A DNA stretch of 64,000 bases, from the NCBI RefSeq assembly GCF_022539665.2, contig NC_081339.1:992001-1056000 (forward strand), read 5' to 3'. The DNA comes from Daphnia carinata (lineage: Eukaryota > Arthropoda > Branchiopoda > Diplostraca > Daphniidae). The notes beneath the pieces are model-generated. The model was not told the origin of the DNA, made no database searches, and was given only the letters and a program-made list of their open reading frames with translations. A program made the position numbers and the translations under genes. This document shows positions 19,359 to 33,000 of this stretch, piece by piece. The stretch's first letter is position 1. Every line of letters starts with the position of its first letter.

Positions 19359-19651
19359 GAGCTGCTATGCCTGCCGGATAACTTGGTTCTTTAAAGAAGT
19401 GCGAAAGTGGTGGAGACAAAGGAATAAGAGCCTTATCCGTCTATGAAAATCCGAGCCGCAGTAGTTGTCCAATGTTTTGGAACCCTGAAGCGAGAGAACT
19501 TGGGCCAGCCACGAATAATAACTTTCAACGTAGATGATCTGGCGCTTGTTACATTTCGGAAAACGACTTTCTGCTGGAAGAAGTCAAACCCAAGCAAGTT
19601 CAACATTTCCTACCAATATACAGACCATTAATAGACGCTTCGATATGGAAG
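19359..19651 (+). pseudogene. Exon-like broken coding fragment, family unknown
   Basis: A TTTTTTTACAG acceptor ends at 19358 and a GTCGGT donor-like site starts at 19652. Between them one frame is protein-like for about 90 codons (for example SSCPMFWNPEARELGPATN, then ISENDFLLEEVKPKQVQHF and LPIYRPLIDASIWK). It is interrupted by TAA at 19379-19381 and TGA at 19535-19537. A short open segment at 19150-19280 may be its upstream exon. I do not recognise the family. Chance is possible, but the composition is unlike the T-rich neighbours. Confidence 0.3.
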
Positions 19652-19921
19652 GTCGGTTCAAAAACTTGTTTTTAATACCTTGTTATATGTTGATGACATG
19701 TCACGTAAGCTTTTCCTGAAGCGCACCGATATAAGGCTTGCCATTTGACTATTTTACTTCATTCCTTAGGTGTCGATAACTGAATAACGCTGCTCTTTGG
19801 AAAGATTTCTAGGGAAGAATTTTAACTGTAGAAAAATGGCAAGTCCTTTTGTAATCCTGCTCTGTTTATTGTCTCATCAGCGCATTGGCGTAAGTTCGTG
19901 CCTTTCGAGTATAAACCAGTG

Positions 19922-20100
19922 GTATTAGAAAGATTACAAGTAGGAAGGTAGTTGCCATTCTAGTCCTTCTATCAGCCTAGAATGAGACAGTATGTTGTTG
20001 TTTAGATCCCACGAAATATGCTGTTCCATAAGGTATGTTTGAACTTGCCGCCGCGATGGGAGAGAACCTATAGACTTTCGTGGTAAAAAAGATATTTTAC
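19922..20100 (+). repeat. Dispersed repeat, copy 2
   Basis: Direct-orientation partner of 14271-14457. It shares the start GTATTAGAAAGATT, the GATCCCACGAAATA block, the GCCGCCGCGATGGGAGAGAA block and the end GATATTTTAC. A few small indels separate the two copies. Confidence 0.8.
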
Positions 20101-23100
20101 TATTTCTACGAAAGATGTCGTGGCAATACAGTTTTTACCATCATGCAACGGCAGCCTTTCGTGGCAATAGATTTAATGAAATGCATGCCAACAACGTGAA
20201 AACCATACATGTGTATATGTAAAAGCTTTCTCTTGCAAAAAAACGCCGTTTTTGCTCATTGTCAAGTCTATTTCCGATTGCTACGACATCGATGACGTAA
20301 TATGCGAGTCCATCACGAACGCGTGACGATTTTAACTCCGTGTAAACGTGCAATTCTTCATTTAAAAAAATAAAATAGCAAATGAAAGTCAGGTCCGTAT
20401 GACTACGGCTTCGTGGTTAGCATGCAAATTTTAATCGTCAATCTCCATTGTGACATTTTCCCACCTCACAAGCCTTAGCGTACGCGCACTGCCGTTCTCT
20501 GTGCAAGCACACCATACATTATTACTCATGGCAGTTCTATAGTAAAGCCTAGACACACCCTTTAATGTACAAACCTTAAACAAAAGGCAGCAGTGTAAAA
20601 TAGTCCGTGCGTGTTGGCATTCTAATGAGACTCGACATCCGACTGCTGCCTCGACCTTCTTCCGCTCATCCATTCCGACAGCGCTTTCAAACTAACTCTC
20701 ATCAGCGTCAGTTTATCGCCAAGGCTTTTGACAGATGCCCTGCAAAAGCAATAGATGACAAGGCTCTCATAGTGGCAAGCGTAAATAGCTACCCTTTAAC
20801 TTCCAGGAAAATGTTGAAGGAAAAACTAACAGGTCCGTTCGAGTGCTGAAGTAGGATCACATTTCACAGTGTGCGTAACGTTTCCATTGAAAAGAAAGGC
20901 ACAATTGTTTCCTACTAACTTTAATTATTACTTTGTTTCTTATTAATAATTTAATGAATCTATGCACTTGTAAGTCTGACGGCACCTAAAAAGGAAAAGT
21001 GAATATTCGTGTATAACGTATCCCCGTCTGTGATTGACCTCTTGCAAGTTTTGGATCCATCAACCTGACATCGAAGCGTGACGATAAACAATGACCACAT
21101 CGAACATCAAAAAAGAAAACACACAAATGAGAAGAAAAAGAAAAGAAAAAAACCTCGTCTTTTAACTAGCAGAGGCACAACTTCACGGACCGTTCGTTTC
21201 GGTGCCGCCTCGCCGCACATTTGACAGAAACTCTATTAACTGACCGCATAATGCATCCTTACCGCCCATTTCGAACACGCCATATCTCTTCCTGGTGCTA
21301 TATATCTGCGCAATGACGGATGGCATCACCTGGCAAAGCCGATTGATTCGGTTGGCAACGACAGGCTGCAGATCGTAACACACGGATGTCTTATGTAAGT
21401 TGATGGGGAAACAGTAAAACCCCAGGCTCACCCGAACTGAAAATAAGTAAAAGCAAAAAAATTAAGAGAAACAAAAAAATGGAAATACGATTAGGAGCAA
21501 TCCTGTATCAGGAAAACAGAAGAGAATCAACTATGCCGTGTTAAAATCGCATATGGAACAACAGTCGGTAACACAAGAGAAATAGAACAAGAAGGCTTCT
21601 TGTGGCATCAGTATAACTGTCAGCGAGGCTGAAACTTGTTCCATCTGATGCGAAGCCTTTTATTCCAGTAACTTCTTTTCGTTTCCTTTTTTTAGGATTG
21701 TCGTAGAAGCACACCGACTGCTCTCCTAAACACGTTTGTTTCTTTTCTTCTGCAAACTTCGGGTTTTTAACAAAGCCATCTTGCATTGAAAATGATGTGT
21801 TGAATTTTTGCTTTTACTTCCTACGGACCATCAACACCCTTGCGCTTCCGAAAACCGTTAAACGCAGACAATCATCACGGAAGCAAAACCAGGTGGATGT
21901 AACGCGCATTGCTATTGATCAATATGTATTGCGCAACATTGGGGGATCAATTTGCGGGAATTCCATATCGGATGGGTGCAAGACCTTTCAACTCCGTGGG
22001 CGACATAGCGCTGCAGCCAGCGTGAAACGTAATTCCGTTAAAGTTCGCTTGAAGGTGTCCCGTGTTACATCCATCTTTTCCTAAACATGATATTATATTT
22101 CTGGAACAGATTGACCCCGCCCGTTGCACATAAGGATTCAAACCTGGGGAGATTACGGGTTTCCTTCCACCACGTTATTTTTCTCCAACGTAGAGATTTA
22201 CATTTGTAAATCCACTCGATTTCTTTTTTTTTTCGAAAAGGGAGACCTACAGTACTTTAATTGGATTCCGAAGGAACGCATTATGACATTGGGTGGAAGG
22301 GGATTTATCGATGCAAACCATTATCAAGAGAGTCCCTCGCTATACCGTCGTACGATGATGGCCAGATTAAACTTATGGTAGGTCATTTCCGACCCAGCCT
22401 GGCTATTACATCTACACGTCCATCAAATTCTATGGCTGCTGTATCGAACGCTTGGAATACAGTGACATTTCAGTCCCGATTTCAGCTATAAGATGACAAA
22501 CAAACAAAAATATAAATCTTCATCAAAGTCTATGGAACGTGAATCGGAAGTGAGTTCATTTCCTGATATACACACCGTTTACTGTGCTAGCGTGTTTCTA
22601 GATATCAATCCATGCTCGTGATTTTTCGATAAAAAAACCAACCCCCGATGTCCCGTGCTGCTTGTGAGCCCATAATGCACGTGGGGATAGAGATCGGTTA
22701 ACGTTCATTCATCTTTCATGATGAGGGCAGTGCACGAGAGGCGGCATATAGACACCGACAATAGTTTCTCTCCCCAATGGCGTCGGCGTTCATTGTGCTG
22801 AAGATGCATATCTTCTTTGTATTGGGCAACCCCTCTGGTGTGTCTGCATGTTACGAGAAATAATACGAACAGACTGTGTGTCTGTCCGTACACAGCGAGG
22901 AGGGAGTAGGGTCCTTATGGCAATTCCCTTCAGAATGGATCGTAACACAAAAACAAGGTGGGGCGGGTTCGATCCTTCAATGCCCGATATTTCCCCATCT
23001 CTCAAGCCTCGCATGACTACTGCTTTCATCGGCCGAAGGCCTTCTCTATATGCACAAGCAGCATTGTATAAGAACCGGGGATAGGTTATAGAGACGAACT

Positions 23101-23705
23101 ATAGATCGATGGAAAGTTGGGGAAGTAATTCAGTTACGACCACCACGGAAACCTTATATACATGAGAGTAATATTGGCCGCTGTTAGGATCCACGGGGAA
23201 ATCTCATCCCCCTCCTCAACTGCTCATATGGAACCCAAGCCACTTATATAGCTGATACTTTTCTCGCTTTCGTCATTTCTCACAGCCCCCCCCCCCCCCT
23301 AAAGAAAGGGTCTTCCCCTCTTTGGCCGCATTGTATAAGCAAGGGTGGTATATAAAACATGTTCCCCTTAATACAAAAATTCGCTTATATTTTTATCAGA
23401 GAGAAAAGTCAGTTACGTTGACTAATAGCCAACAGACTGCTGTCGCAAATGCGTAATAAGATTGCGCTTTAGAATAAACAAACACAAAACAGACGGAGCA
23501 CACATAGGCCAACAAAAAAAACGAGTTTTCTTAATGTGTGATGTAATGGCTCGGGACCTCATTTCGGCTCTTTGATTTATGTTCAACCTGGATAGCATTT
23601 GCTTGTATTTCTTTTTCGTTCTTTGCATCAAAGAAAGAGAAATTTCAATCATCATAAAAATGCAGATGACATAAAAATCTATTGAACTATTAAATTATAG
23701 TATAT
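20101..23705. other. Intergenic, no identifiable gene
   Basis: Several short protein-like open segments occur, such as 21183-21431 on the minus strand after a TTTTCAG acceptor-like site. None matches a family I know or joins into a gene. A run of 14 C lies at 23286-23299. A sequence resembling a tRNA B box near 22968 has no tRNA around it. Confidence 0.4.
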
Positions 23706-24102
23706 TGTGACGGGGAATTGTGGGGGGAAGCCGAGGTTAGGAAGTAAGATCACTTGAGACAGTGTTTAGAGGAGAACGGAGTGTATTTGGAAGGAACATT
23801 CTAAGGCACTTTCTGGAGAAGACTGCCCCCGAACCTACTTAGGCTCGGGGTATTTAAAGGCAAGGGTCACCCTGTTACCGGGTGACGCCGGAAGAATCTA
23901 GGGAAAGATGGTCATCTAGATAACACCTAAATGACCGCTACGAACGTTCTAACCCTTTTCTAGGGTAAAGTAGAAAGTCTATACGGAAGGAGTAGTTAAG
24001 ATGGTCAAGTAGATAATTCTACTTGACCTTACAGTCCAAGACGGGAGAAGAGTTTCACGTGAAGTCCATTAACACGTGAGTGTCCTTGGATTCCACGTGA
24101 CA
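23706..24102. mobile_element. Solo LTR of a retrotransposon (397 bp)
   Basis: Begins TGTGACGGGGAATTG and ends CCACGTGACA, so it has the TG...CA termini of an LTR. It is flanked by the 4-bp direct repeat ATAT (23702-23705 and 24103-24106). A TATA-like TATTTAAA lies at 23851. No internal region or partner LTR adjoins it, which indicates loss of the element by LTR-LTR recombination. The sequence differs from the LTR at 59870. Confidence 0.8.
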
Positions 24103-26928
24103 ATATCAATAGGGATTTTAATAGTCAAGACCAAACACCAGTGTGGCAAATAAGGAAGTTAACGAACGCCTTTCGATTACTTTTCCCTTTTTCTTTATTC
24201 TCTTCTGCTGCTAATGTCCCTCGGAAAACAAATGTTAAAAGAATCTCCGAGTCTCATAAATCTTAAGGGCATCAAGCCACGGAAGAAGAGTCAAGAGACA
24301 TGGCAACACGAATAAACAACACGCGTGCCTGTTGATAACTATCGTTCGTTTCTTTTGAAATGTTTTCTTTGACTTGTTCTTTCTATTTTCATATCCGGGC
24401 GTGACTTGTTTACTTGGCTAACGTACCAACGTGTGGCCAATCCTCTTTCTCTTTGCTTCGTATTATTACGTGATTGACCTCAACTGTCTTTGCTTTTTTC
24501 AAAAGTACCATTTTGCTTGATGTGGATATGGATTTCTTTTGTCCTCCTCCCAAAGCTATCAGCACTCCTTTCCACTATGTTCACCCAATTAGGAACATCG
24601 CCCAGACAGCTGCCAGACAATAGTCCTGACCACTCTTTACAAATTAACCTGAAATACAAGCGAAAAAAAGGAAAGTCACGTTCTTTTTTTATCGAATTGT
24701 TGGCAGTTTTCTCGTTCACGCAACGCGCACATATATTTCTTAATCGATCGTATGAGTTACTCAACCGATGAAAAAATAACGAGACTATCATTCCCAATTA
24801 ATTTTTTTTCATTCTTATCTAGTAGAGACTCTTAAAGACCTCTCGTTTTGACGATTCACAGGGGCAGGGCTCTCTTTCCTCGACGTTTGCGGAAAAGTTC
24901 CGCCATTAGGTCACTAAAATTATACGAGTAGTAAGAAATGAAAAGAGAAAGTGAGGAAGATAAGGACAAAGGCAAGATGAAAACGAAACAAGGGACTTTG
25001 ATACGAGAGAAAATGTATGGATTAAAAACAGACAAAGACGCCCTGCCGTGAGCGGTGATTGGGCCGTACCATTGGAAATCTATCTGTGGCCAAAAATAAG
25101 AAAGATGAAACCGAGCGCAACAATTGCCGTTAGAAACTCCCCAAAACAAAGGGAAAAAAATAGTGTCGGACGTTGTCGGGACCGACAGAGAGCCGACGAC
25201 AAATACGATAATCACAAGAAACACGGGGAGAGATCAAAGATCACCTCGAATCCATTCAGTTTAGTCATCATCTTCCACAGTGTTTTTTTCTCTTTTGATT
25301 TCATTTTTTCTTTTTATTTCTCATGTTTTTTCTTCCTTCTCCGTGATTTCACATCGTTTTTCATCACATTTTCCATTTCGTTCCGTCTTTTTTTTTATTT
25401 TTCCTTCTCGCTCTTTTTTTTCTCCCCTTTTTCGCTTGATAATTTATTTGTTTCCATTTCCTTTTTCTCTGCTGCGAACAACGTAGAAGAGCGTAAGCGC
25501 AAAAGACTGAACGAAATACTGTCTGGGCTGTAGTCCCGGCGATAAAAGCGTTGGAACTTTTCCTCCTGTTTGTTTTTTTTCATCCATCCATTCATATTAA
25601 AAAAAAACTAGAAAAACTTTGCTTCCTATCGGCAAAAAGCAGCCAGTGACAACGGCCTTTTAAATACAAGAGTGTGTAAAATAGCCTCATCGTGTGTTCG
25701 TCGCGTTCGTTTACACACACTGTTGTCTCTGCCTAGGGTCGTAAATAATATCCAGAAGGGCATAGACAATGTGATGTACGGTGAGCGAGTCCCGCGTTTG
25801 AATTATTGATCTCTCCGGATCCTTGGCACTAACCAAAAAAAAGTCCTTTTCCTACCCGTTTCTTACGAAACCTTTCGGTCTCGCAGACTAACGAGGCATC
25901 GATTTAATAGCACTGGGAGCTGACTGCTAGAATCCCGAAGTTTTTAAGTGACGATTTCAAGTTTAAATATTGAAAAAAAAGCATTCAAGAAATATTCTCT
26001 TCTTTTGTCTCGGTCCTTTTTCTTTTTGTTTTAAAAGTTTGTATTCTAACCCCCCCGGAATCCCCGTCGTGTTTACAATACGAAGCTCCACACAACCATC
26101 GTTTCGTCCTGGAAGCAATTTTCCTCCAGCTCTCTGTTTAGTAATAATAATAAAAGTGATGCTAAGAATGAGCCGAGACAATGAACTGAAGAAGAAAAAA
26201 AGGAAGCTAAATTATGAATGCATATGAGCGCAGAAAGGACGATGCATTTTTTAAAGGAAAAGCTTATCCCATTTTTTACTGGGTTCCTGTTTTGGTCTTT
26301 TTCATTTCTCACCTTTTCTTTTTGCTATTTTCTTTGGCTGTCGACTGTATCTTTTGTTTCTCTCCTTTATTTCTTAGCTCTTTTCTAGGGCGTTGTTCCG
26401 AGTTTGAATCGCTGATTTTCACGACGCCACAAACAATCCGCAACACCAATGGCTTACAAAAGAAAGACGAATACATTCAAATAAAGTAAAGCCTCCAAGA
26501 TTGGCTACTCTTTCCATCTAGGGCTGTAGAGTGTGAAATAATCCTCGAGTATTAGATACAGATCCGCGTGACGGATGTAGCGTCAAATTACAATCTAATT
26601 ACAAAGAAAGTGTCGTCCCCGCCTCACCCCATAGCTCCTGGCTTTGTCTGTCGTTTGATCCTTTACACACGCCTCTTTCTTATTCTTCTTCCTCTTTGCC
26701 TGATTTATCAAGCTCTTCCCCCCCTTTTTTTAAAATCCATTTATTCGTGTCAGACCCCCATTTTTTTCGCTTGCCTAATAACTGGGTGATATCTCACTGT
26801 CTATCCTGGAAATCACGAAATTCAACTTGTCAACATCAAATACAAGTGATTGTGTTACATTTGCACAAAAGATAACCGCATCGAATCAGTCCCCGATCGC
26901 AATCTCCACGTCCCTCAATTGTACTAAC
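24103..26928. other. Intergenic, low-complexity T-rich DNA
   Basis: No gene identified. 25270-25440 is a long T/C-rich low-complexity tract whose open frame is mostly Phe and Ser and is not credible as protein. Confidence 0.45.
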
Positions 26929-27078
26929 CTTTAGAATATAATGCAGTTGTCCGATCCTCTTCAATCCCGCAAATGCCATCCACATCTTGTTATTCAATGC
27001 TTCGGGAAGTTGCACACCGAGTCCACGACGAAGATGTTCCAGCTTGAACGAGTCGTTTGTAATCGGCCTTGTGTTACA
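26929..27078 (-). CDS. Candidate internal exon, family unknown
   Basis: On the minus strand a TTAG acceptor precedes 27078 and a GTTAGT donor follows 26929. The enclosed 150 bases are exactly 50 open codons in phase 0 at both ends. The translation is protein-like, with LEHLRRGLGVQLPEALNNK and KMWMAFAGLKRIGQLHYIL. No partner exons were found and I do not recognise the family. Other frames of this segment are also partly open, so it may be chance. Confidence 0.3.
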
Positions 27079-30000
27079 CTAACCCTCCAACACGGTGCAC
27101 CGAACTTGTCGATCGAAATTCGATTACTCAGACTCACGCGTGTTTGTGTATAATTCTTCTTTTACATGTACACACAGATCGCCGAGATTGGTTATCACAC
27201 CGTATTTTCACGTCCCCGGTCACTGCTTCTGCCCCTCGAAAAAGAAAAACGACATAACCCTCTTTGCTGCTGCCACGTGTCTTTTTTAGGGCGTTAACGC
27301 GGATTCACCCATTGTCTATACACGAATAACATAGAGGCCTGTAACTCTTTCTTTTTTCTTATGTTTTTCTTTTTTCTTTATTATTTTATTCTTATTATTC
27401 AGAGGTCGGTAGGGGGTGCGCATTGACGGGTGGACCCTTTTTCCTCGTAGGATTTCGACACCTTGGGTTGTCTTTGAAGGCTCCCGTTCCCTTTCAAACT
27501 CCAGCCTAAATATATAGCACCCCTCTTCTGCATTCGTAATGTAACGTAATGTTACAATTGAAGTTACATGACGATGAGGTAAAGAATGACAGTCCAGGTC
27601 ATTAATGTATTGGGTAAAAGAAATCGATCCCTCTCGTATGCTACTCTACTAACCTAAACTGGACGTAGAGAATGTTGTCCCTGTTTAATGAAATCACATT
27701 GAAGGGGAATTGCGGTCCCTGTAGTTGGTAACGCCAATCAAAGCACAATGACCCTCAACATGATCTCATTTCTTGTTCACTCGACAAGAAAGATTGAAAA
27801 AAAGGAATGTGTGATAATCACGATGATCAAAGTGCCTTGATCAGCAGGAGGAACAAGAAAGAATGAGGGGGAATTTTTGTATTTGATTGGCTCACGTTCT
27901 ATATGAAAAGAATGGGTGGGGAGGAAAAGAAGGTATGCCTTTATGTCTGTTATATGTAGATCGAAGCCTCCCTCACTTCTGGCGAGACACCCAATCCTTT
28001 TCCCATATTTTTTTTTGAACGAAGAAATTTGATTTATTCATCAGTATGTCGAACAGATGTGTGTGTGAGTCCGTTGCAGACACTACTGATGTGTTGTTAC
28101 GCCATAGGAGGTAATCGTACACATTTCACGGATGAGTTGGTGGGGGGAAAGAAATCAGATGATTTTCAATGCTGTGCGTTTGTGAATAACACGAAAAAAT
28201 GAGGAAAAGTTAACGTTCTCTCCACAAACAATTTCGATTTTCTATTCCTTGAAAACGATGGGTTTGAGGTGTGGGCTTCCTACGGATCAATATCCTTTGA
28301 TTTTCTTGCATGAGCTTTCGTAAAGATGGAGAACATAAAAACGAGGAGAGGAAAAGAACAACGTATCTTTCTCTAAAGACAAAAAAGAAAACTAAACATC
28401 CTGCAGGCTATTATGCAAAACAAATAACAGATTCACAGACAAACAGGCATTTGCCCACACCGCCTCGTTCACGAAAAGGGAAAAAGAAACGTTTCTTTTA
28501 ACGACTGCCGATTAATTTATATTTAAATAGATTTCGAAATAAAATACCGAAAAAATGGCCTTTTCAGCAGTTTCTGTGTGCTGTAGTTAATCGATTGATG
28601 GTGCCGGCGATCTGAAAATCGTCAGAGAAATTGTTGGTGCTGATGGCTAACCGCTGATACATATAATAACTATAGTCCATCACTCATTTTTTTTGTTGTT
28701 CTTCGTTCCTTTTTTTTCTCGTTTCGTTTGTTATTTTTGCCTGCCCCTGTGTTGTCTGCTTTCACACGCAGAGACCACCTGATGAGGACGATCGTTCATC
28801 ACTCCCGACCCATTTATTGTTCAATAATTTCTACTTAGAATCCCTACATCTTCTGGTCCTTTTTTAATATTTTTTCCCTTTTGAAAAGAAAAGCAAAAAC
28901 CACCAAATAGAAGATGGAAGATCTCCATTGTTCTGACAAAACAAACCCAAGGGCGTTGGCCCGTTCACGATTTCAAATATCTATAGTTACATTTTTGCCC
29001 CATATTCCGTGAACGAATTATTTTCCCGATTTCCAAGGTATTTTAAACTTGAGTAAATAAAAACATACAATATCTAGACAGACGGTGAGTACATAAGCAG
29101 CGCTTAATTTCTTTTAATCCCTTCTCTCGATGTAATTGGCACGCGCGCACATGCAACTGAAATCTCCAGCAACATCACGTAAATAAACAACACGAATCTG
29201 TTATTTTCTTTTCGTCAAAGATTTCACACAATAATGCCCTTATGTCTTTTGGTTGTTTGTATTCCATTACATCCGTACCGTGCGCTGCAGCTTGATAAGA
29301 AAACAGCAAGGGTGTGATTGGATGTAAGAAGAACCTAACGGATACGCGTGTACAGTTGCTATCTCTATTGACAAGCAACATCGGCTGTTGTTTACTTTCG
29401 ATCTTTCTCCACATTTCGCCTATGTGGCCATCGCTTTTATCTCGCAAAGGGTTTACCTTTAGTTTATTTACTTTGGCTAGATATTTATTGTGTAAACAAA
29501 GAGGGAAAATTCATGACTACCATAGGGTGATGTTAGTTTACATAGGAAAAGCTTAAAGATCTTTTTTATTTATTAGTTTTATGTGTCAGTGGTGGCAACG
29601 TGCGTGTTGACACTCGTTGATGGAATAGTTAAGAGCTGCTCTCCTATAGGTTGGGGACGCATGTCCGAACAATAGACCCGCTAATTCTCAACTGTGAATT
29701 GCGACGCGTGAATTTTTGTGCAGGTTAGATATTTTCCAGTCCGGCGGCTGGAATAAACGCATCAAGAGCTGTTCGCTTTTTTTGTTCCCCACCGATCACG
29801 CGTGACCCAACTACCGAGAAGCACTGACAATAAGATTACCCGTCAACTCAGCTGCACGCAGGGTCGAAGCCACATGCTGCAATCACCAACCAACGTCTCG
29901 TGAATTTCATTTTTCTCTCTTCATTTATTTACTAGTCCCTGTTTTGACATTCAAACAGAACGGGACTAGAAATTTCACATGAAAAAGAAGAGGAAGTAGG

Positions 30001-33000
30001 TTATCACATTTTGAAAATACATTAAAGTTTATGGTTGAACCTTGTTGAAGACATACGAGAGAGAGAGAGAGCGATTGACTCCATCAGCTGTAAGTGGGCC
30101 TCAAGCTTCGGCAGTGCTGGTTCTCACTCGCCCCTTTTTTTTTGAATTCGTCTTACGTAAAAAATGTAATCGGATTGAAGGTAAAAATATACACAGGCGG
30201 TAAGTAGTGAGTCATCGACTTTCGTGGGGGATTGCGGGAGCGAAAGAAGAGTCAAGCAGTTTTGTTTTCAAGGGGGGAAGCCGAGTTGATTGAATTTGCA
30301 ATTCATATTGGTGGCGTCGTAAATCTATTGCCCATGTATCTACATAATGTTTAAAGAGATAACAAAAAACATATCCTCACCACGGGGAATAGAAAAAACA
30401 AAAACCCCATCGTCCCTTTTAAAAACGTTTAGGGTGTGTCCGATGGATCCCGGTGTAATTTTCCCGGGAATTTTTGGTTTGCCTTTAAAATAGGATTCAT
30501 TCGTGAAAATCCTTTCGCCTACTTTATGTGAAACGTTTTCACTACCAGTTTGTCTGGAAACAGCGCCATATTTCATTTGTAGGGCGTTACGCCTTTTTCG
30601 TTCTCTGTTTGTTCTTGTTGTTGGTTTTTCACGTTCCGACAGATGATGTCACACGTATGTACGCAACACAAAATATGATCACCCAACACCATAAATAGAT
30701 TTACGATCGGAAAGTGTTCCAGCCGAATGGCTATTCACCAAGTCGCTTGTTTTGTAAACGTTCCTTGTCGTCTCTGAAAGGAAATCAAGAGCCGAATTTT
30801 TTTTTATAAACGGGGCTGGACTCACGCGAAACCACCCGATGCGACGAATGGCCGCGTAACTCTTAATTGACCCGCAATTCTTGTCAGGTCTTTTTTTTTC
30901 CTATGCTGAACGGTTTCTTATTTGGGCGGGGGATTCAATATATTTAGATTTTTCTTTGATGCAACGAATGATAGTTGACTCACGCTGAGAAAAAGAGCAG
31001 TGGCCCTGCCGAAACTCCTTACCGGGAGTCCTCCATTCTTGCGAGGCAGATTGTCGTGATTGTAGAATAGACTTCGACTTCAAGAGTTTATAGAGGCGGA
31101 ATAAAAAGGGCAGAAAATGAAATATCACAATTCAAAGGACAAAGTAGAATGGACATAAAAAATGGTGATCATAAAAAGAGCAAAAAATGTTTCAGAGTAA
31201 ATCCGGCCACGGACTGATGGAATGCAGCGTGAACTGCCACATATTCCGTGTAATTATTCCTTGCATCACGAAGGTAAGAAAGAAAGTGTAAAAAGAAATA
31301 CGTAATAGACCATATGCTTCTAGCAACGTCATCATTTTGAAAGCTGAAGAAATCAGAGTCCTTTTTTTATTTAAAGGGAAAAAAATTCTGACACGTAAGT
31401 GTTTTTTCCATCCAATTCAATTTTTACGATTTTTCTTTAATTGAATTGAGCCTGTCGGAGCGTATCATCGGTCGCGCAGACGTCCCCTTCGTCTAAAATG
31501 AGACGTTGTGAACGAGGAGGGGCAATCAGCGTCACATACAAAACGGCCACTGAATGAGAAAAGGAGGACGATCATCTTTTATTTCATTTTTCCCCGAGAA
31601 ATTCGTTTCAATTTGAGGTTTTTTTTTCCTAAGGATTTCCTGAAGGCAGAATATTTCATTTAGTGAAGAGGCAAAAAATAAAAAATACAACCTTGCGGTT
31701 CGTTTAACTGTTTGAGCATTGAAATCGAACTGGTGTCTGACGCCGTTCGGTAGTCTGGGTGGCCAAATGTTATAGGGGACTCAGACGGAACGTATAAATG
31801 AAACCGTCCGTTTTTGGAGATAACAACTTGGCAAAGGCGAAATGACAATTGTATAGGAATTGTCTCATTTCATGTTAAATTTTCCTGTCCGTCTATGTCT
31901 TTACAAAAAAAATATCATTTGAAACATGATTCATATGCGTGGTCGTCATTTTCAAATGGAAAGGTGTAATTACGCGGCCATCTTTTCCGTTTCTTAAGTG
32001 GCTGGCACAAACCGCATATGCACCAGCCGAATGGCTCATCATTTATCGTAATTGAATTTCACTTCCATAGATATATTTATATTTTTTTTTTCTTCTTCTT
32101 CCCGATGAAACTGAAGAGCTCCGTCTCGTCAAGCTCCATCTCCTTCTATTGGGTAATAAAATGGGGAATTATTATTCGACATTCCCTGGCTGTCTCTGTT
32201 GTTTTTCCTTATTCAAGATGTTTTGCAGCAATAGCCAATTTACAAGAGACCACATCCAAAAAGATAAAACTTTATTTTATATCGTTTTTTTTTCTGTTTT
32301 AAATTTAATAACGGACGTCTACTAGAATCGTGTATACATATAACTGTACAAAAATATATATATACATTGCAGTCTGCTGTGACGCCTTTTCCAGCTGAAA
32401 CATTTAATTTTTTACGACAATCGGATAAAGTCTTGAAGTCACTCCGTGGCAAGAGAAAAAATAAATTAGTATCGAGCACATTTTTTGTTACACACGTCAT
32501 TAACGATCTCATAGGTCTTGTTTATAGTACATGACAAAGGGACGTGACTCTGTTTTAAACACGGAGTTAATGTAATTATCTTAAAAATTAATTCAAATGT
32601 AGGATTTTGAACTGAGGTGGTTGAAATGCTAAACGAGCTATGATGTAATCCAAATGACAATTTGCTGTACGGCAATTATTAGACCAAGCGTGTAGAAGAA
32701 ATTTGGCGTAGAAATAGAAGCATCTGTTTTGTATATGCTCGTTTGGAAAGGCTTTAATTGACGTAAGCTGACGAAGCAACTACTCGTCTTTCATTCATTC
32801 AGATATTTGCCTCCTTTTTCGTTCGGGATTTTTTAAAGGTTTACATGTATACAGCATCAAATGAACGGCAGCGGAAATTAAAGACGAGTTTTCAAAGGAC
32901 TCGAAAGCTGTTGGAGAAAAGGGGTGGCATCAATCATGTCGACGATTGAGTTAAAACAAACATAAAGGATTCCAATCGTCCAACATCAGTGGTCAGGTTA

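Noticed and set aside
22955..22990. tRNA-like B box (GGTTCGATCC)
   Set aside because: No A box, acceptor stem or cloverleaf can be drawn around it.
25048..25533. 161-codon plus-strand frame
   Set aside because: Its second half is Phe/Ser low-complexity from a T/C-rich tract; no splice or start logic.
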